This document shows positions 37,831 to 50,600 of a stretch of 64,000 nt of DNA, piece after piece. Each line of letters begins with the position of its first letter. Position 1 is the stretch's first letter. The stretch is taken from positions 1,138,721 to 1,202,720 of the forward strand of contig JAKOGI010000106.1 of assembly GCA_029747015.1 (NCBI GenBank). Reading direction: 5' to 3'. The position numbers and the translations under genes are program-made. The notes under the pieces were generated by a model. The model saw only the letters and a list, made by a program, of their open reading frames with translations, had not been told where the DNA came from and did no database searches. The DNA comes from Carnegiea gigantea (taxonomy: Eukaryota > Streptophyta > Magnoliopsida > Caryophyllales > Cactaceae).

Positions 37831-38272
37831 TAGTAATATGTTTTCCCTCTCCCTCATTAGAAAGATTACAAGAACTATATAGCTCATCTTAGGTTGTAAG
37901 ATCTTATTGTATAATTTTTATTTACCATGTGTTGTCTTATACATTAATTGGTGTAATCATGTTTTGATATGAATGTATGAAAATGGGCATGCCTCTTATT
38001 TAATTAAATGATTACTCTTCTGTACATTAATGTTTAAAATCATTATTATATTACACAATCTTTTTATAATGGATAATTTCAATGTTGGGAAGCTTCCCCT
38101 TATGGAAGAATCCTCCTCCTCATCCTCTCATCTTCATCAGATGGTTTGAGTTTCATAATCAATATTTCAGATAATGATATCATTTTGCTGATTGTCAAGG
38201 CTTTACTCCATCGCAACAACAAGCGTAAAAATAAATGATGTTCTTTCTACAACTTAGACAAGTAGCAAAGAG

Positions 38273-39464
38273 ATGACGCCTTTGGCATCCAGGCCTTGGG
38301 TAAAGAAGAGATTTATTAAGAGAGATAGAAAAGTTGTCGATGATCACTTATACAAGAATTACTTCGCAGAAGATTCAATCTACAACGAACATCATTTTCG
38401 TTATAGATTTAGAATGCAAAGGCATTTATTTCTCCACATTGTAGAGGTGCTTGGCAATCACTCTGAGTACTTTTAACTAAGGTATGATGTGACTGGAAAG
38501 TGTGGGTTAACGCCATTGACCAAGTGTACTGCAGCAATGCAAATGCTTGCCTATGGTATAGCGATCAATTGCGTTGATGAGTATTTAAAGATTTGTGCAA
38601 GCACTACACTAGAATACATAAAGAAGTTCACCTTAGGCATCATTGAGGTGCTGGGGGATGAGTACTTGAGAAAACCAAATCAAGCCATGTTGATTGCCTA
38701 TTGCAAGTTGTTGAAGCCCGTAATTTTCCTGATATGTTGGAAAGCATCGATTGCTTGCACTGGGAATGGAAAAATTATCCAGCGAGTTGGAATGCATCAT
38801 TTCAAAAGAAACTTCATAAGGTGCCAACTATCATCCTTGAAGTCGTTGCATCATGCGACCTTTGGATATGGCATGCATTCTTCGGTTTGCCAGGAAGTCT
38901 CAATGACGTATACATCATTAACCGTTCACCGGTTTTCAAGAGTTGTATAAAGATCAGGCTCCTAAATACAAGCATGCCATCAATGGCCATGAGTACAAGA
39001 TAGGATATTTTCTTTTGAATGAAATTTATCCAAAATAGGTGACATTTGTTAAAAATATCCCACTTCCCCAAGAGCCGAAGGAAAAACTCTTCGCTGAACA
39101 TCCAAATTCGGTTAGGAAGAATGTTGAGCGAGCCTTTGGTGTGTTACATGCTTGATTTGCCATTGTACGTGGTCCCGCTCGTCTTATGGAGGAAAAAGAT
39201 ATCGGTGTTGTGATGAGAGCAGGGGTGATACTCCATAACATGATTGTTTAGATGAGCAGGATAACTACGAGCTTGTATTTAACTACGACGTTGTGGAAAG
39301 TACTGCCCCAGAGTTGATTGTTAGCATGAGCACTATCCGTGCTATAAGACGCACTTTCAAAGATCAACAGAAGTTCGAATGCTGACACACATGTAGCTCT
39401 CAAGCAGATTTGATTGAGGAAATATGGAAGTGAAATTCGGGGCGGTAGCAAAGTTGATAGTTGA
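38273..39464 (+). pseudogene. PIF/Harbinger DDE transposase (HARBI1-like), broken
   Basis: The frame runs from an N-terminal FIKRDR..DDHLYKNYF region through FRYRFRMQRHLFLHIV to the catalytic core. The three DDE acidic residues are recognisable: D in ESIDCLHWEWKN (near 38742), D in PGSLNDVYIINRSP (near 38900) and E in RKNVERAFGVL (near 39115). Conserved TIILEVVASCDLWIWHAFFG and FAIVRGPARL are also present. Defects include TAA after NHSEYF (38474), a frameshift near 38700, and stops in PK*VTF (39038), HA*FAIV (39153) and MIV*MS (39249). Several fit C-to-T decay. Active-site residues survive but the product cannot be made. Confidence 0.85.
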
Positions 39465-39919
39465 ATGATCCTCACATTGTAATTTTTTTAAATGTTGAAC
39501 TATTGTGTTATTTTTTTTTTAATCGAATGTTAATCAATGTATCTTTTTTTTTTCCCTATCAAACTCTTGTAATTTTGTATTCAAGCTTGTGTGAATTTTT
39601 TTTAAAAGCCAACCTATTGTATTGTTACTTGTTTTTTTTTTTTTAAAAGAGCATTTAATTAGTTGTGTGCCAAATTATTATGTGCAAATTATTTTTCACA
39701 AAAATAATAAAGTAAAATAATAAAGAAAACATAAAAAACTACACTAATTAAATATGTTTAAGTGTGAGGTCCATATATATTTTGATAAGCCAAAGTGATG
39801 AGTTTTGCATTGGAGAGAGGAAGGCTTGTGGGCCACAAAACTGGCTTAAAAGGTAATATGGAAGGGATAGATCTCTACTGGTGAGCCAAAAAACAGACTC
39901 ACCATTGCACATGTTCTTA

Positions 39920-41100
39920 GAAACATGATTGTAACACCACATGACATTCTTATGTGCGAGCAAAATCACATAAAACATTACATCCCTCTTAAAAAAAAAA
40001 AGGGAAGACTGCATCATCCTCAAGTGCTCTTAAGTGCAAGAAGGATTCCATATAAATATGTATATGAAAGATTCCACATCCTATTCGCACACACAAAAGG
40101 TCCATGATATAAGTAATGTGAGCATTTGGGATACCTTGCATTCATTTTCTTTTCCCACTAGTTGTTTCTATTGTTGTAGATAGGTGATTAGACCACTGAA
40201 CTCAGTAAGAAAAAAAAATTCTTCTGATCTTTTGCTTCCAGCAAAGACAACAAAGGTTACATGAATTCAGAGCAGTACATGGCCTGAGAAAACTTAGAAA
40301 ATAAAAAATAAAAAAACCAAGTCCGCATATATATATATTCAGAGTTCAGACACAACAACCATAATCATCTTCCTAAAAACAATAAGAAAAATAAAATCAA
40401 ACCCATCCCATATCTTCAACTTCTAAGTATGCTCCAAAAATCTAACCAGACATTCTTCTTCTGCCCACAAAATTGTATCCTAAGATTAGTAGATTCTCAC
40501 TAAAATTTACAGAGTGTGGGTGCCTTCTAGTTAATTTTGGATGATAGATCTGAGGGTTTTAGCGATCTGCACATCGAGAACATGTCATTGTTCGTAGCTT
40601 CATCTCCGTACGGTTTCCCTCCATCTACCTAAAAATTTTGTTGATAATGATGTTTGGGGTTTGAGCATTTGAATATGATTTGGAAATTCAGAAAAATTAG
40701 ACAATACAGGGGCCAAATTGAGAGTGCTGAGTGTGTAGAGAAATGGAGATGGAGTGAAGGCGAGACAAAGATGCACTTAGGTGGTGGCGGCTACTACATA
40801 GCATTTAAGGAAGGACCTGGAGTATTTTCAGACCACAGGAAGATGCCGAATTGCTTTGCAATATAGCGTTTTAAGAAATCTTAGAATGTAAAGATTCTGG
40901 AATTTCATTTTTTTTTTAAAAAAGGAAATGAAGGTTCCACAAACCAAACTTGAAACGTGGTACTAGGCTAGAATGGCATGCAATAGATTAGAAAAAGTCA
41001 TAATAGTTTGTCCAACAATATAAAACAATTTTCAAACAATCATACATTTTCATAGTAAATGACATACAAATAAAGTTAGTCAGGGAAGAACGTATGTTTG
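39920..41100. other. Intergenic DNA, no gene recognised
   Basis: It contains poly-A runs (39992, 40212), a short AT run near 40328 and a 70-codon plus frame (40654-40866) with no known domain. Nothing else could be supported. Confidence 0.45.
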
Positions 41101-41106
41101 GTGTCT

Positions 41107-41485
<379 letters not shown>

Positions 41486-41659
41486 GTAGGGAAGGTACGT
41501 GCACATTGCGCCGATGAATTTTGCAAGTGATTTGATCAATAAGATGCTTAAATGTAATGTTAGGACAATGTATCTCTAGTACTTGGGGAAGCCTAATTGC
41601 AATAAATTTGCTTGTTTCTGGATTCCTTTTGTCAACAAGCATGATTGCAATTGCTCCTA

Positions 41660-41782
41660 CGCTAAATTCTGTTCATATCTTCATGTTGTCTGGAAGTTCA
41701 TATGTACCTTTATGTACTTAGGGAAGACTAATGGCAACAAATTCTGTTCATATCTTCATGCTGTCTGGAAGTTCATATGCTT
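41660..41782. repeat. Local duplication, period about 75 bp
   Basis: The block AAATTCTGTTCATATCTTCATG-TGTCTGGAAGTTCATATG (split here at the variable base) occurs at about 41664 and again at about 41739. A partial third echo (TATCTTCATGCTGTTCATATC) lies near 41817. The surrounding plus frame (41583-41882) has no recognisable domain. Confidence 0.7.
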
Positions 41783-42189
41783 AAATGTCTTAAACTTTCT
41801 AGCACTTGGACAAAGGTATCTTCATGCTGTTCATATCTTTAGATGGACCTTTGTGTCAACAAGCATGGATTCCTTTTTTTGATTACGCTGAAAAAGTTGA
41901 GAGTCTCCGGTGGAGAAACAAATAGAAATGAGCTTCCATTCGTCTGCTGAAGTGACGATGAGCATCACAGTTAGAGTTGTACCCGTTAATGTCGTACTAT
42001 GCTGGTGTTTTTGTATGAATGGATTCACTTTCCTTCATTAGTACAGATATCATGAATAATATGTAGTTCTACTATTTACCTTCTTTGTAGGAAAATGTGC
42101 AAACCCACCAAGTAAATTGGCACCATCTGTTCTAATTTAGTTAGAAAAGAAACCTCATACTCAGCATAAGTTCTTTCTTGCTTCAGAGG

Positions 42190-42191
<2 letters not shown>

Positions 42192-42285
<94 letters not shown>
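42192..42285. repeat. (AT)n microsatellite
   Basis: About 45 perfect AT units. It is long and unbroken, hence probably highly variable between individuals. Confidence 0.95.
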
Positions 42286-42289
42286 TATT

Positions 42290-44780
42290 TTTTTATGGAC
42301 GGGAAATGTGAATGATTTGCAAACCTAATTTGTATATGTGCAACACCACAACCATCACCTAGTGTGGGTTCTGCCTTAATAGGGTCTTAGGATGTAGGAA
42401 GTCTTATTCCTGCAAGTATAAGGATGTAAGTATAGTAGAGAAAATTCGATTCTAGAGGCAAGGCTGGTGCATAATTCCCCTCCCCCTCGCTTCACAAAAC
42501 CTGCCATAGTCTAGCATCCAGTGTGTTTGTATGGATTGGAAATGTCTAGCAGGGCATGGTGAGTCGCTAAGAAATTGGGTTATTCCTTTTCGAAGGCCTG
42601 CACACGCCCCCTTTTTTCCTTCCAGAAAAAAATAAAGAAAATTAAAGAGAGCAATAAAAGATATGCAATGGGAAGCAGTTGTAAACATCAGTTGTTCGTG
42701 CTAAAAATATGTTATCTTTACGATACCTTTATACCTTATTTATGCTCGTAATAATTGTTACTTTTAGGTTTTTATTTGATTTTATTTTGTTTTGTAGATA
42801 TTGAATAATTATGAAAAAAATGCGAGAAAAAGATGGAAAAATACCGGAAATGAAGAATCGGGCCAAGTTGATTCAAGCCCAACCTATTTCATCCATCAAC
42901 ACAATGAGAGAGAGAAAAAAAATAGGAAAACTTTAATAAAACCCCTAGCCTTGCATCTGCGTAGCACGCGCCTTCATCTACCCAGCTCAGGCATGTGCGC
43001 CTCACGTGATACCCCCTTCCCTTATCCCTCACTTAATCCCTTCTCTCTCTTCTTGACTGGGAAAGAACACCCGAAAACCCGACCCCCCTACTCCTCCATC
43101 TCCATCTTCAACATCTTCTCTCTCTCTCTCTAACCCATCTCTCTCACCACCATCGAGCGCCAGTGCAGCATGCCAAATTACCACCCCTATCCAACAGAAT
43201 GCAAGCAGCAACCACCAGATTGCACCATCTCCTTTGCATACGCATTTCTAAATGGACGGTGTAAATCGAACGAGTTTGGGTATAAATTGAAGGGAGCCGA
43301 CTCCAGAGAGGAGGTTAGGAAGTTTTAGGGTTCCAATTAGTTTTAATTTCTAGTTTTTAGGCTTCAATTCGTATGTTTTCGATTTCCAGATTTAGGGTTT
43401 AAGGTTTAAAAATGGGGTTAGGGTTTGATGTTAGATAGGTTTTTGGTTCCGAATTTTATGTAATTAAGCTACAATTTCATTGTTTGCCAGTTGAAATTCA
43501 TGGTTTTCAGTTTGCTTTTGTAAGATTTTGGAGTTGGTTTGGTTAATTTCAGTCACCCCTCCCTTATTTTCATTTCGTCGAGCCTGGTAATGGTGTTTCT
43601 GCCATTGTTTACGGTTATTGGAGCTCCAAAAATGGAGTTATTGGTGTTTGGCTGAGCTGCAAAGCGAGGACGCCTTGAGCTCTGTTTTCCTTCTCCCCTG
43701 TTCGGTTGCTCGAAATAGAGCGTGGAGGTTTCTCTTCTCCTCTCCTTGAGAATTAGTGATGATGATGGTCAAAATTGATGAAATGTTCAATGGCAGAACT
43801 TGTTCTTCTTAGCTTCGTCTGCCCTGTTCCAGATTCTGAAGTTTGTTCGTCTCCTCTGTTTGTTTTTGCTCTCGATTTTCCTTCCTAGTGGCTTAGCTTT
43901 CTTGGTTTTTTTCATTGGTAATGCAATTGCATACTGTTTTTAGTTAAGTTAATTTTAGGGGTTTGTTTTCTTTAGTTTGGTTGATGCAACTATTCTGAGC
44001 CTCTGTTTCGATTGCTTATGCTCTGGTTGATTTTAGTTTAGTTTGATTTGGCTTGGATGATTATGTTCTGAACTTATGCTCTGCTTAGTTTGGTTGGCCG
44101 AATCCAGATCCCCACCCCCTTACCTTGATTCTGATTTTGAAGTTTTGTTCAAAATGATGGCATTTCATTCAGCGTTCATTTGGTTTGGTTTATAGTTGCC
44201 ATGACTCTCTAAATGATGATAAGGATTATGTTTGCTTTACTCTGAATTCCTCTTACCTGCCGAGTTAGTTTTATGTGTTATTAATGGATAGTGAATGATT
44301 GAATGTATTTGGGTTCATGGTGGCTTGTTCATGGCTGAATTCGTACTCAATATGCCTTATTTTTGACCCCTCTGCATTGGCTTTAAGTTGCTAAGCTCTA
44401 ATTAGTTCATGTTGGATTGCTAGGCTTAAGATTGTGTGTTAATTCATATCGAAACTGAGAATGCTAATAGCTTTGGTTTTTTTTAGATTTCATTAAGTTA
44501 GATTTGCTTTAGGTTAGACTGTTTGCTGATTAGTACTTTCTTTCGTTTGTTAAGTTAGATTCGATCAACTTTCTTTCTTTGCTTGTTTGATATAGATTTG
44601 CTTTGGGTTGCTGTTTTCATTAAGTTAGATTTCATTAAGTATGTTTTATTAGCTTTAAGATAATTGATGATTAGATAAGCTCTTTTCCGTGACCTTAATC
44701 TCAAGCTTGTCCCTGAGGACACAACCCTTAAGTACTACGACGATAGTCGTATCTCACTCAAAATTATCATACAACAGTGT
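42290..44780. other. Non-coding region, partly LTR-retrotransposon-like
   Basis: No open frame shows protein similarity. C/T-rich DNA at 42960-43140 is followed by a long T/G-rich stretch to about 44690. The motif GTCCCTGAGGACACAACCCT near 44710, followed by TTAAGTACTACGACGATAGTCG, resembles the conserved 'TCCCTGAGGAC...TACTAC' block in plant gypsy-type LTR or leader regions. The region may be a decayed LTR without coding part, but no partner LTR was found. Confidence 0.3.
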
Positions 44781-46936
44781 CATAGACTAGCAGAAGGAAA
44801 CAAAAATCTTATTTTCACCTTTAATGCTTGACAGTTGCAAAGCTTGGTTCCAAAGGCTTCTGATCTGTACCTGAATTGGAGGCCATTGGGCACCACTTTT
44901 GCGAGGATGAGTGAAAGAACCTTAAAAAACAGCACAACAATGATTATGTGTACGTGACCTGAAGCTGTTTCACCCATGCATTTATGGCTATTCTGTTGCT
45001 ATATTGTTACTCGTGTACCCAGATAGATATAGACAACCACATCAATATGAACTTCCAGACAACAATACAATGTAAGGTGACTTTCTAATACTTGGGGACT
45101 ATTACATAAATATAAACATCCCTTAACCCCTTTTCTCTGATATAATACTCAAGTTAATAGCTAAAAATCAGTAATATAACTTTGTGTCTTGTCTCCCTCT
45201 TAGCACATTTGGGCCCTACATGCAATGGTCCCTCCGTTCAAACTACCTACTAGAATGTGAAAATTAAGTCAACAATAAACCGTAATCATTGAAGATATGA
45301 TAACAAAACAAATGGACAAGGTTTAAGTACAATACTTACACTTGTTCACCAATACGTCTTAAAAAAACACACGAAGGTACACCACTCCATATAACAACTT
45401 ATTGCACAATACCATACAGTGTCTACTACTTTCTAGAAAATTGGGAAGTAAGGATGGTTAACGCAAACACTTATAGCCCAACATCACACTAAAGTTTTAA
45501 GTCCTCCATTTTCAGCTTTGTCCATATGATACCCTTTGGCCCAACAAAAGGATTAGTGACAATATAAGCCAAATTGGCAAACCCTACTATGTCCCTGCAT
45601 TTTTCATTCATCTCCTTTCAAATCTAAACCACCATATGGACTATCATTATTTGACAAAGAAAGAGATCAACTGTGGACCATTTGAATTGTATATCAAGAA
45701 AACAATCAAGCTTGAAGGATAAGAAAAACTCACAAGCTTTGGTAGTCATAACAGTCACAATCAATATATGGACCATAATTAGGTGCAATCATTAAATTAT
45801 ATAGAGAATGAATTAATTTTGAAAGTATTCACCTATCTATAACCACATGTGAATTAACTTTTGTAATTGTATTGAAACATGCAGTGCCTCTATACAGGTC
45901 AACTAATATGTAAATAAAGCATTCACCTATCTATAACCACCCTCACAAAGTTGTACAAAAAACCCAGAAAAAGAAAACAGGGAAGGAGAAATCCCTAACT
46001 ATGAAACTGATTTTGACTTCGATAGACTCTTCAATAGCCAAAGCCAGTGCACTTAGTTCCATATGAGTACACCTGGTTGCTATCTTAAAGACTGAAACAC
46101 TTGACAAGGCCTACATTGATAGCATATTTGAATAGATAGACACTACAAAAGCTCTATGGCTCAAAAACCTGCAACTCCAACATCATCCCAATATCACAAT
46201 CCTCACAGAGTCTTTTCTTAAGTTAATTGCAGATCAATTTACAAATTAGACATATGTATTCTTACTAATATAAAGTACATCAAAGAAAAATTAGACATAT
46301 ATTCTGACTAATAGAAGATATATCAAAGTTTTGAACAAAAATCATATGCATATCATCAGAAAATCTCTAACGCCTACAAACAACAAACATGATATGAAAC
46401 CCAAGAAGGTAGGAGGACAAGCAAAATCCTACAAGCTCCATACTTCATATCTAGACAAGGTTACTCATAAAGTAACACCAAATCATTCAAGCCACTTTTA
46501 TAAGTACAACAAGCGCAGAGAGGGGCGAAACAAAAATGTGTACTGCATTCTAAGTCTCAAGATTCAAGGATGTAAAGAGATAAAAAATAGAGAAGCATTT
46601 TAATGAGCAATACATGATTAAATTGACATGGAACCAATAGAGCAAAGAGAAAATAGGGAATGAAAGGAAGTAGAGAAACAACCCAGACTAAATGTCAAGG
46701 TGCAATAAGTAATTCAATCAAACAAGCCAAAATCAAGAAGAAAATGAAGGAGAGCCAACCTTGCGGAGGAGCAACACTGAGAAACTCAAAAAAGAAAATA
46801 ACTCCTCTCTATGAAAATATTTTGCAAATTTTTTATACCATGACATTATTAGTAGACTCAGTAAACATAAGACAAAATGTAATCAAATCTAACCTGTTCA
46901 ACGAAGAAATCAAATTGTGGCAGGTATTATATTTTC
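44781..46936. other. Non-coding flank of the Helitron helicase
   Basis: No gene is recognised; plus frames at 46331-46603 and 46660-47094 lack domains, and the second overlaps the helicase gene on the other strand. The Helitron 3' end (hairpin followed by CTRR on the minus strand) should lie here but was not found convincingly. CACCTATCTATAACCAC occurs at about 45829 and again at about 45925. Confidence 0.4.
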
Positions 46937-47054
46937 TCACCGCAAGACTTCAAAAGCCACAATATTTTGAATTGAAGGCCTATGTTCAAGTAGTAAAGAG
47001 TCCACATCATAAAAAATCTTTAGCTTATCTGCCCTGCGAACCCTTGACAAAATG

Positions 47055-47649
47055 TGTTACAGACCAAACAGGAGAACTCATCCCAAAAGACTAGCCTATT
47101 AGGAGAGAGAGCCCATTTGGTCTATAAACCCCTCATCAGTTGCCCATACAACCGATGTGGGACAAGTCCCATACCTTGCAACTGGTCAAATCCGTAACAT
47201 TCGACCCCCCTTAAGGGCCAACGTCCTCATTGGTCACGGCTGGCTTTCCCAGGCCACTACTCCGTGGGCCACCACTCCGAGTTCTCGTTGGTCAGGGCCA
47301 CGTTGGTCACGGCTGGCTCTTTCCTAGGCCACCACTTCGTGGGCCACCACTCCGAGTCCTAGTTGGTCACAGCCACGTTGGTCACGGCTGGCTCCCCCAG
47401 GCCACCACTCCGAGTCCTCGTTGGTCACGACCACGTTGGTCACGGCTGGCTCCCCCAGACCACCACTCCGTGGGCCACCACTCCGAGTTGGCTCTGATAC
47501 CAATTGTTACAGACCAAACAGGAGAACTCATCCTAAATGACTAGCCTATTAGGAGAGAGAGCCCATTTGGTCTATAAACCCCTCATCAGTTGCCCATACA
47601 ACCGATGTGGGACAAGTCCTATACCTTGCAATTGGTCAAATCCGTAACA
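47055..47649 (-). mobile_element. TRIM (miniature LTR retrotransposon)
   Basis: Two 145-bp direct repeats (47055-47199 and 47505-47649) differ at about four positions and run TGTTACAG...CGTAACA, that is TG...CA ends. On the minus strand the sequence directly inside one LTR is AT then TGGTATCAGAGCC (47490-47502), the classic primer-binding site for initiator methionine tRNA. Next to the other LTR lies AAGGGGGG (about 47206-47213), a good polypurine tract. The 305-bp interior is a minisatellite without coding capacity. ATG borders both ends, extendable to ATGTG if it overlaps the terminal TG. Confidence 0.92.
47220..47500. repeat. GC-rich minisatellite inside the TRIM
   Basis: About four imperfect units are assembled from GTTGGTCACGGCTGGCT, CCCAGGCCACCACT and CCGTGGGCCACCACTCCGAG blocks. 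The composition contrasts sharply with the AT-rich surroundings. The 104-codon frame here is the repeat translated. Confidence 0.8.
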
Positions 47650-50600
47650 ATGTGATGTACAGCTGGCCATAGGAAAAACATGGTTGTTTTAAATAAACAG
47701 CAACTTGATTGAGTGTTTGACCTTGGGCTTTGTTAATTGTCATTGCAAAGCTTAGCTTGATTGGAAATTATTCCCTAAGAAATTGAACAGGAAATTTTGA
47801 TGACGTCGAGGGTGTCATTGATATCCTTGGCAAGATAACAATGGTGCCTTTGTGATATCCCATTGCAATTTCACACTGTATCGTGTTTTTAGTGAAGCCT
47901 TTGCATATCAATCTTGTCCCATTGCACATCGCACTTGATGGATCTAAGTTACACAAAAGTATGACAGGACAATTTATCTTGACCACAAGTTCATGTGGGC
48001 TGATTCCTGATGGTGACAGTGTGTGTAGGAATTCCAAAGGGTAGATGGCAGATTCAGTGTTTAAGACAGAATCATAATTCCTGTAAATTACAAGGTCACC
48101 TAGGAATTGATCAATGATTTCTTTATTGATGGCATCGATGTCTGGATTGTGCGGAGTAAGTATAGCTTGTTGAGAGGAAGTATAAGGATCAATTACATTG
48201 TCTTTGAGGCATGGGAGGATTTCCTCAATAAGGCTTGTGAGTGATGGGTCTGCTGTCTGAATAGAAAAGGTTACGTTGCTTAGTAATTTAACGAAGCAAT
48301 TAGACTCTTGTTGGAGTTACCCATTGCCAAGCCGAAGCAGAAAATCTGCAAATGCAGGGTCCTCTCTTGCACGTATGTTTTCGGTCAGCGAAGATTTCTT
48401 TAGCCGGGATCATATCAGTGAGCTAACCAAGCTTGCCTCAACAGCTACAAACTGTGTTTTTCTGGGTACAACTAAGAGCACCTGCCTAAAATCACCTCTA
48501 AAAACTATAACCTTCCCCCTAAATAATTGCTCTGTTTCATAAACATCATGTAACATGGCATCTAAGGATTCAATGTTATGTTTGTGAGCCATTGACGCTT
48601 CATCCTATATGATCAAAGATGTTTCCTTAAGCAACTCAGCAAGGCTTGTTTGCTTACCAACAAAACATGTATTGGACGGGCCATCATCTACAGGTAACTT
48701 GAATCTAGAATGGGCAGTTCACCCTGTAGGTATATTTAAAGCTATGATGCCCAAGCTTGCTGTTGGCAACACAATTTTGCCTAGTTAATGAAGCCTTGTA
48801 TATAAAGCACAATACAAAAATGTCTTTCTAGTCCCCCAGGGCCATCAATAAAAAAAGCACCTGGCTTCTTGTTTTTTACATGAAACAGAATTTGTTTATA
48901 AGCATATCTCTGCCCTTCATTAAGCTCTTTTCAAGCATTTATGTATTCAATCGGTATCACAACATTAAGTGCATCTATCACATCTCGCGTGCACTGAATA
49001 TCATATTCTTGAGAAGCAAGCAAATCAGCTAGACTAAAATCTAAAAAAGATTACCCATGCTATCAAGCGACTCTTGAACATTTTTTACCATGAGTTTCAT
49101 GACCAATTGATGATTATTAGGATCCTTATGGTGAAAATCTTCTGATAGATGCGGATAATATGAACTCCAAAACTCCCTGGGATGTGGAGGTGTATAAAAC
49201 GCTAATAAAGATGCAAATAATTTACATGGCATCTGGGTATTGACACTCTCTAAGAAGCACAATTCTGCTACATTGTCTGTTGCAATAATCTTACGTTTTA
49301 GAGCTACTTCGTCGAATGAAGAACAGGTGTATCCATTAACATTAAGGAGATCATTGAAAGATTTAGGGCCTCTGACATGCGCTAGCAAGACTCTTAAATA
49401 GTACCTTTCACCTTCTGATGAAGCAGTATAGGCAATACGTCCAATTGAGATACCTCTTTGGTATGGCTTCTATTCTTTCTTTTTTTCGTCCCAAACAAAA
49501 TGCTCTGGGAACTCTAAGTAAAATACTTATTGGCATCTGTTGATTCAGAGTTCCAAATGAAAAATTACAATAGCTTGGCTTTTGTTCGCAACTCATCTGA
49601 TGCAACATCTTCTAAATTCTCAGAATCATCAAATTGGATAGACTGCATCTGCTAAATGTGGACAGGCAGTGGCTGTACAGGAGGATGCATGTCATAAAGA
49701 TCGAACCCCAAAAGTCTCCATGCAGCTTCCGGTGGTGAAATCCATCTTGCTGATTGATAATTTTGAATTTCATCATCATTTTCATTATCATTGTTCCCCG
49801 CAACTCTGAACGAAACACAGTTATGTCCTTTATATACATATTTATACAAGTACTTTACAGCCTTGATAGTAGAGCAGATTTCCACATTCAAGTGGCAGTC
49901 AAACGTTGCAAGAAGGAATGGATTATAGGGTATTACCCATCTATTATCCATATCTAAACCACGTACACACACTTTTTCTCCTGTGTCACGCCGTCTATAT
50001 GCTGGATATGATGACTCTGTAGTCATGGTCACACCAACAAATGGTTTAGGGTATGATGATTTACATTTGAGTTGATGACCTACAAGCTGCATGCATGCAC
50101 ATTTTGGAAAATCAGGGCCACATGGCCCGTACATCATATGTTGCACCACAGCCGAGTGCAAATGAGGGTGCTCATGGCTTGGTAGCTCTGCTGAAACATA
50201 CTTGTCAAACTCACTTGGGTCCTTGATTTTGTGACTTTGATTGAGGATGAGTACTATGTGGGTATGGGGGAGTCCTCTCTTCTGAAATTCAACAACCTGT
50301 ATCTTGGCAGCAACTGGACCAAAAATATTTCCTTTCATTAATAACCTGGACATATGAACCAATTTAGCTCGAAAGATCCTTGCCACCAAATCAGGCCTAT
50401 TTTCTGCGAGCTCACTAGGTTACAACTATTATTGTATCTCAGGCCACTTTGGATTACAGGTCATTGTAATAAAAAGATTCGGTTTGCCATATCTATGAAC
50501 CAAAGTTAAAGCGTTAAGGAAACGTCGTTTCATATCACGTGGCCTTCCAACAAAAGAATGTGGTAAAATGACAACCCACCTTTGCTGCAGATGTTTTCCC

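Larger units (their letters stand above)
35241..39916 (+). mobile_element. Full-length PIF/Harbinger transposon (decayed)
   Basis: The left terminus is GACCATGTGCAACGATCTC and the right terminus, on the other strand, is GAACATGTGCAATGGTGAG. TTA flanks both ends (35238-35240 and 39917-39919), the target duplication of PIF/Harbinger. Inside, on the plus strand, are the two genes usual for the superfamily: a Myb/NAM-like ORF1 (about 36640-37830) and a DDE transposase (38273-39464). Both carry multiple stops, so the 4,676-bp copy cannot move by itself. About 1.3 kb of AT-rich leader precedes ORF1. Confidence 0.88.

Noticed and set aside
46200..46936. Candidate Helitron 3' terminus
   Set aside because: Short TTGC..GCAA-type hairpins and YYAG strings occur, but none combine as a GC-rich hairpin directly before CTRR on the minus strand.
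46660..47094. 144-codon plus-strand frame
   Set aside because: It is opposite the end of the Helitron helicase and enters the TRIM LTR; no domain is seen.
47490..47502. Possible tRNA fragment
   Set aside because: Only the 13-base complement of the initiator tRNA 3' end is present, in the position of a primer-binding site. There is no tRNA body.
47230..47544. 104-codon frame with repeated GPPLRVLVG-type units
   Set aside because: It is the TRIM minisatellite translated and ends within the LTR.
49754..49957. 67-codon plus frame
   Set aside because: It is a shadow of the Helitron Rep domain on the minus strand.
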